This document shows positions 63,436-64,000 of a DNA stretch of 64,000 nucleotides, piece after piece. Under the pieces are notes generated by a model, which had not been told where the DNA came from, searched no databases, and saw only the letters and a list, made by a program, of their open reading frames with translations. A program made the position numbers and the translations under genes. The DNA comes from Amoebidium appalachense (taxonomy: Eukaryota; Ichthyosporea), in contig CAVNZM010000013.1 in NCBI GenBank assembly GCA_963693365.1, positions 7,812,001 through 7,876,000 of the forward strand, in the 5' to 3' direction. Position 1 is the first letter of the stretch. Each line of letters begins with the position of its first letter.

Positions 63436-63849
63436 ACACACACACTTTCCCCTCCCTCCAGGCCCCTGCCTGCGATGCAGCCATCAGGCCCACTGGTACG
63501 GCCAGGCACCGAGACCGAGGTGACTCTCAAGAGGGCCTCTATCCCCTCCTCTTATGCTGCCCCCGTGTCGGCAGCACAGGCTCTGGGCAGCAGCCGCCTC
63601 TCGGGTATAACACCCCCCCCCCCCCCCCCCCCCCCCTCCTCCCCCTTTCCTTTTTTTTTTCCTTCATCATCCCTGCCCTGCTTTTGCCATGCATGAAATG
63701 GGCCAAATTTCAACGAAACACTGCCAATACTGTACATGACTGGTCTCTCCCACCTAGCTGATCAGAATATTACTCTACCCAAAGTACTGCTGTCGTCAAA
63801 CTTTGTTTGCTCTGGCAATATCCGTATCTTCGTATTATCCACCTATTGA
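59582..63849 (+). CDS. Unrecognised multi-exon gene, 6 exons, 308 aa
   Basis: Exons: 59582-59786, 60221-60486, 61044-61164, 62505-62604, 63462-63604, 63758-63849; phases 1,0,1,2,1 agree, with TGA at 63847. The start is the first ATG of a clean frame ([17 protein letters not shown]). Residues 20-67 look helical ([36 protein letters not shown]). About 69-155 is Cys-containing ([23 protein letters not shown]) and ends in an amphipathic helix [21 protein letters not shown] basic patch SVKKRRPS, which could act as a nuclear localisation signal, opens exon 3, and the C-terminal third is Pro/Ala/Ser-rich. No signal peptide or membrane segment. The last exon is the least certain and the gene could continue past the window. 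I do not recognise the family. C-tracts follow the donors at 60486 and 63604, and (CA)n abuts the 62505 acceptor. Confidence 0.65.
61413..61744 (-). repeat. R1 repeat, long copy in reverse orientation
   Basis: Reverse complement of 1123-1462 over nearly its whole length, ending at GACGCATTCAAA followed by CCC and a C-run (the G-run of the forward copies). It lies in intron 3 of the 59582 gene, antisense to it. Confidence 0.9.
62103..62497. repeat. (CA)n microsatellites ending at a splice acceptor
   Basis: CA repeats at 62103-62143 and 62411-62494 with imperfect CA-rich sequence between. The last tract leads through ACACACAG directly into the 62505 exon. Confidence 0.95.
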
Positions 63850-64000
63850 TCACGAGGGTGGTCCACGGTAATGTAGCATACATGACCCGTGCAGACCGAC
63901 CCAATGTTCGTTTACATGGTGCATCAGAAAATGCTACGTTTCACTGTCCGGCTGCCGTTATGATATATATATATTCCCCTATATATATTCCCATGTTGGG

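Overview
The window is eukaryotic nuclear DNA. The real genes are split into many short exons joined by phase-consistent GT-AG (one GC-AG) introns of about 0.3-3 kb. The introns are packed with poly-C/poly-G runs and (CA/GT)n or (CT/GA)n microsatellites, and non-LTR retrotransposons lie between genes. The gene content (a two-PAS bHLH factor of ARNT/BMAL type, a P4-ATPase flippase, canonical eIF4E, a C2H2-PWWP chromatin protein, a membrane-anchored ML domain) would fit an animal or a unicellular relative of animals. bHLH-PAS proteins are also known from some algae, so I do not assign a species. Most long open frames in the window are translated microsatellites (poly-Cys/Val, His/Thr, Ser/Leu, Arg/Glu, Pro, Gly) and are not genes.

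Layout. 1-5.7 kb: 5' half of a P4-ATPase gene on the minus strand, running off the left edge. 5.7-8.9 kb: no convincing gene. 9.1-11.8 kb: nested LINE remains, in which a truncated minus-strand LINE sits inside the tail of another LINE. 11.8-14.9 kb: microsatellite-rich spacer. 14.95-23.26 kb: a complete 12-exon minus-strand bHLH-PAS gene (704 aa by my splice model). 23.3-28.6 kb: spacer with two more copies of the truncated LINE. 28.65-30.77 kb: an uninterrupted 705-aa LINE reverse transcriptase on the plus strand. 32.46-41.45 kb: a complete 7-exon minus-strand gene for a C2H2/PWWP/AT-hook protein (511 aa). 41.5-47 kb: spacer with two possible PAS-like exons. 47.23-53.51 kb: a plus-strand 7-exon gene for a type I membrane protein with an ML (MD-2/NPC2-type lipid recognition) ectodomain (330 aa). 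54.4-54.7 kb: minisatellite. 58.05-58.64 kb: intronless eIF4E on the minus strand. 59.58-63.85 kb: a plus-strand 6-exon gene of unknown function (308 aa), divergent from eIF4E.

Two properties run across all multi-exon genes. First, on the coding strand C-tracts follow many 5' splice sites closely and (CA)n tracts precede many 3' splice sites, so the strand of the low-complexity DNA usually shows the direction of transcription. Second, a dispersed repeat with a G-run at one end (called R1 here) occurs about ten times and is always antisense to the gene it sits in or beside.

Exon models were built by eye from splice consensus, reading-frame phase and family similarity. No searches or transcript data were available.
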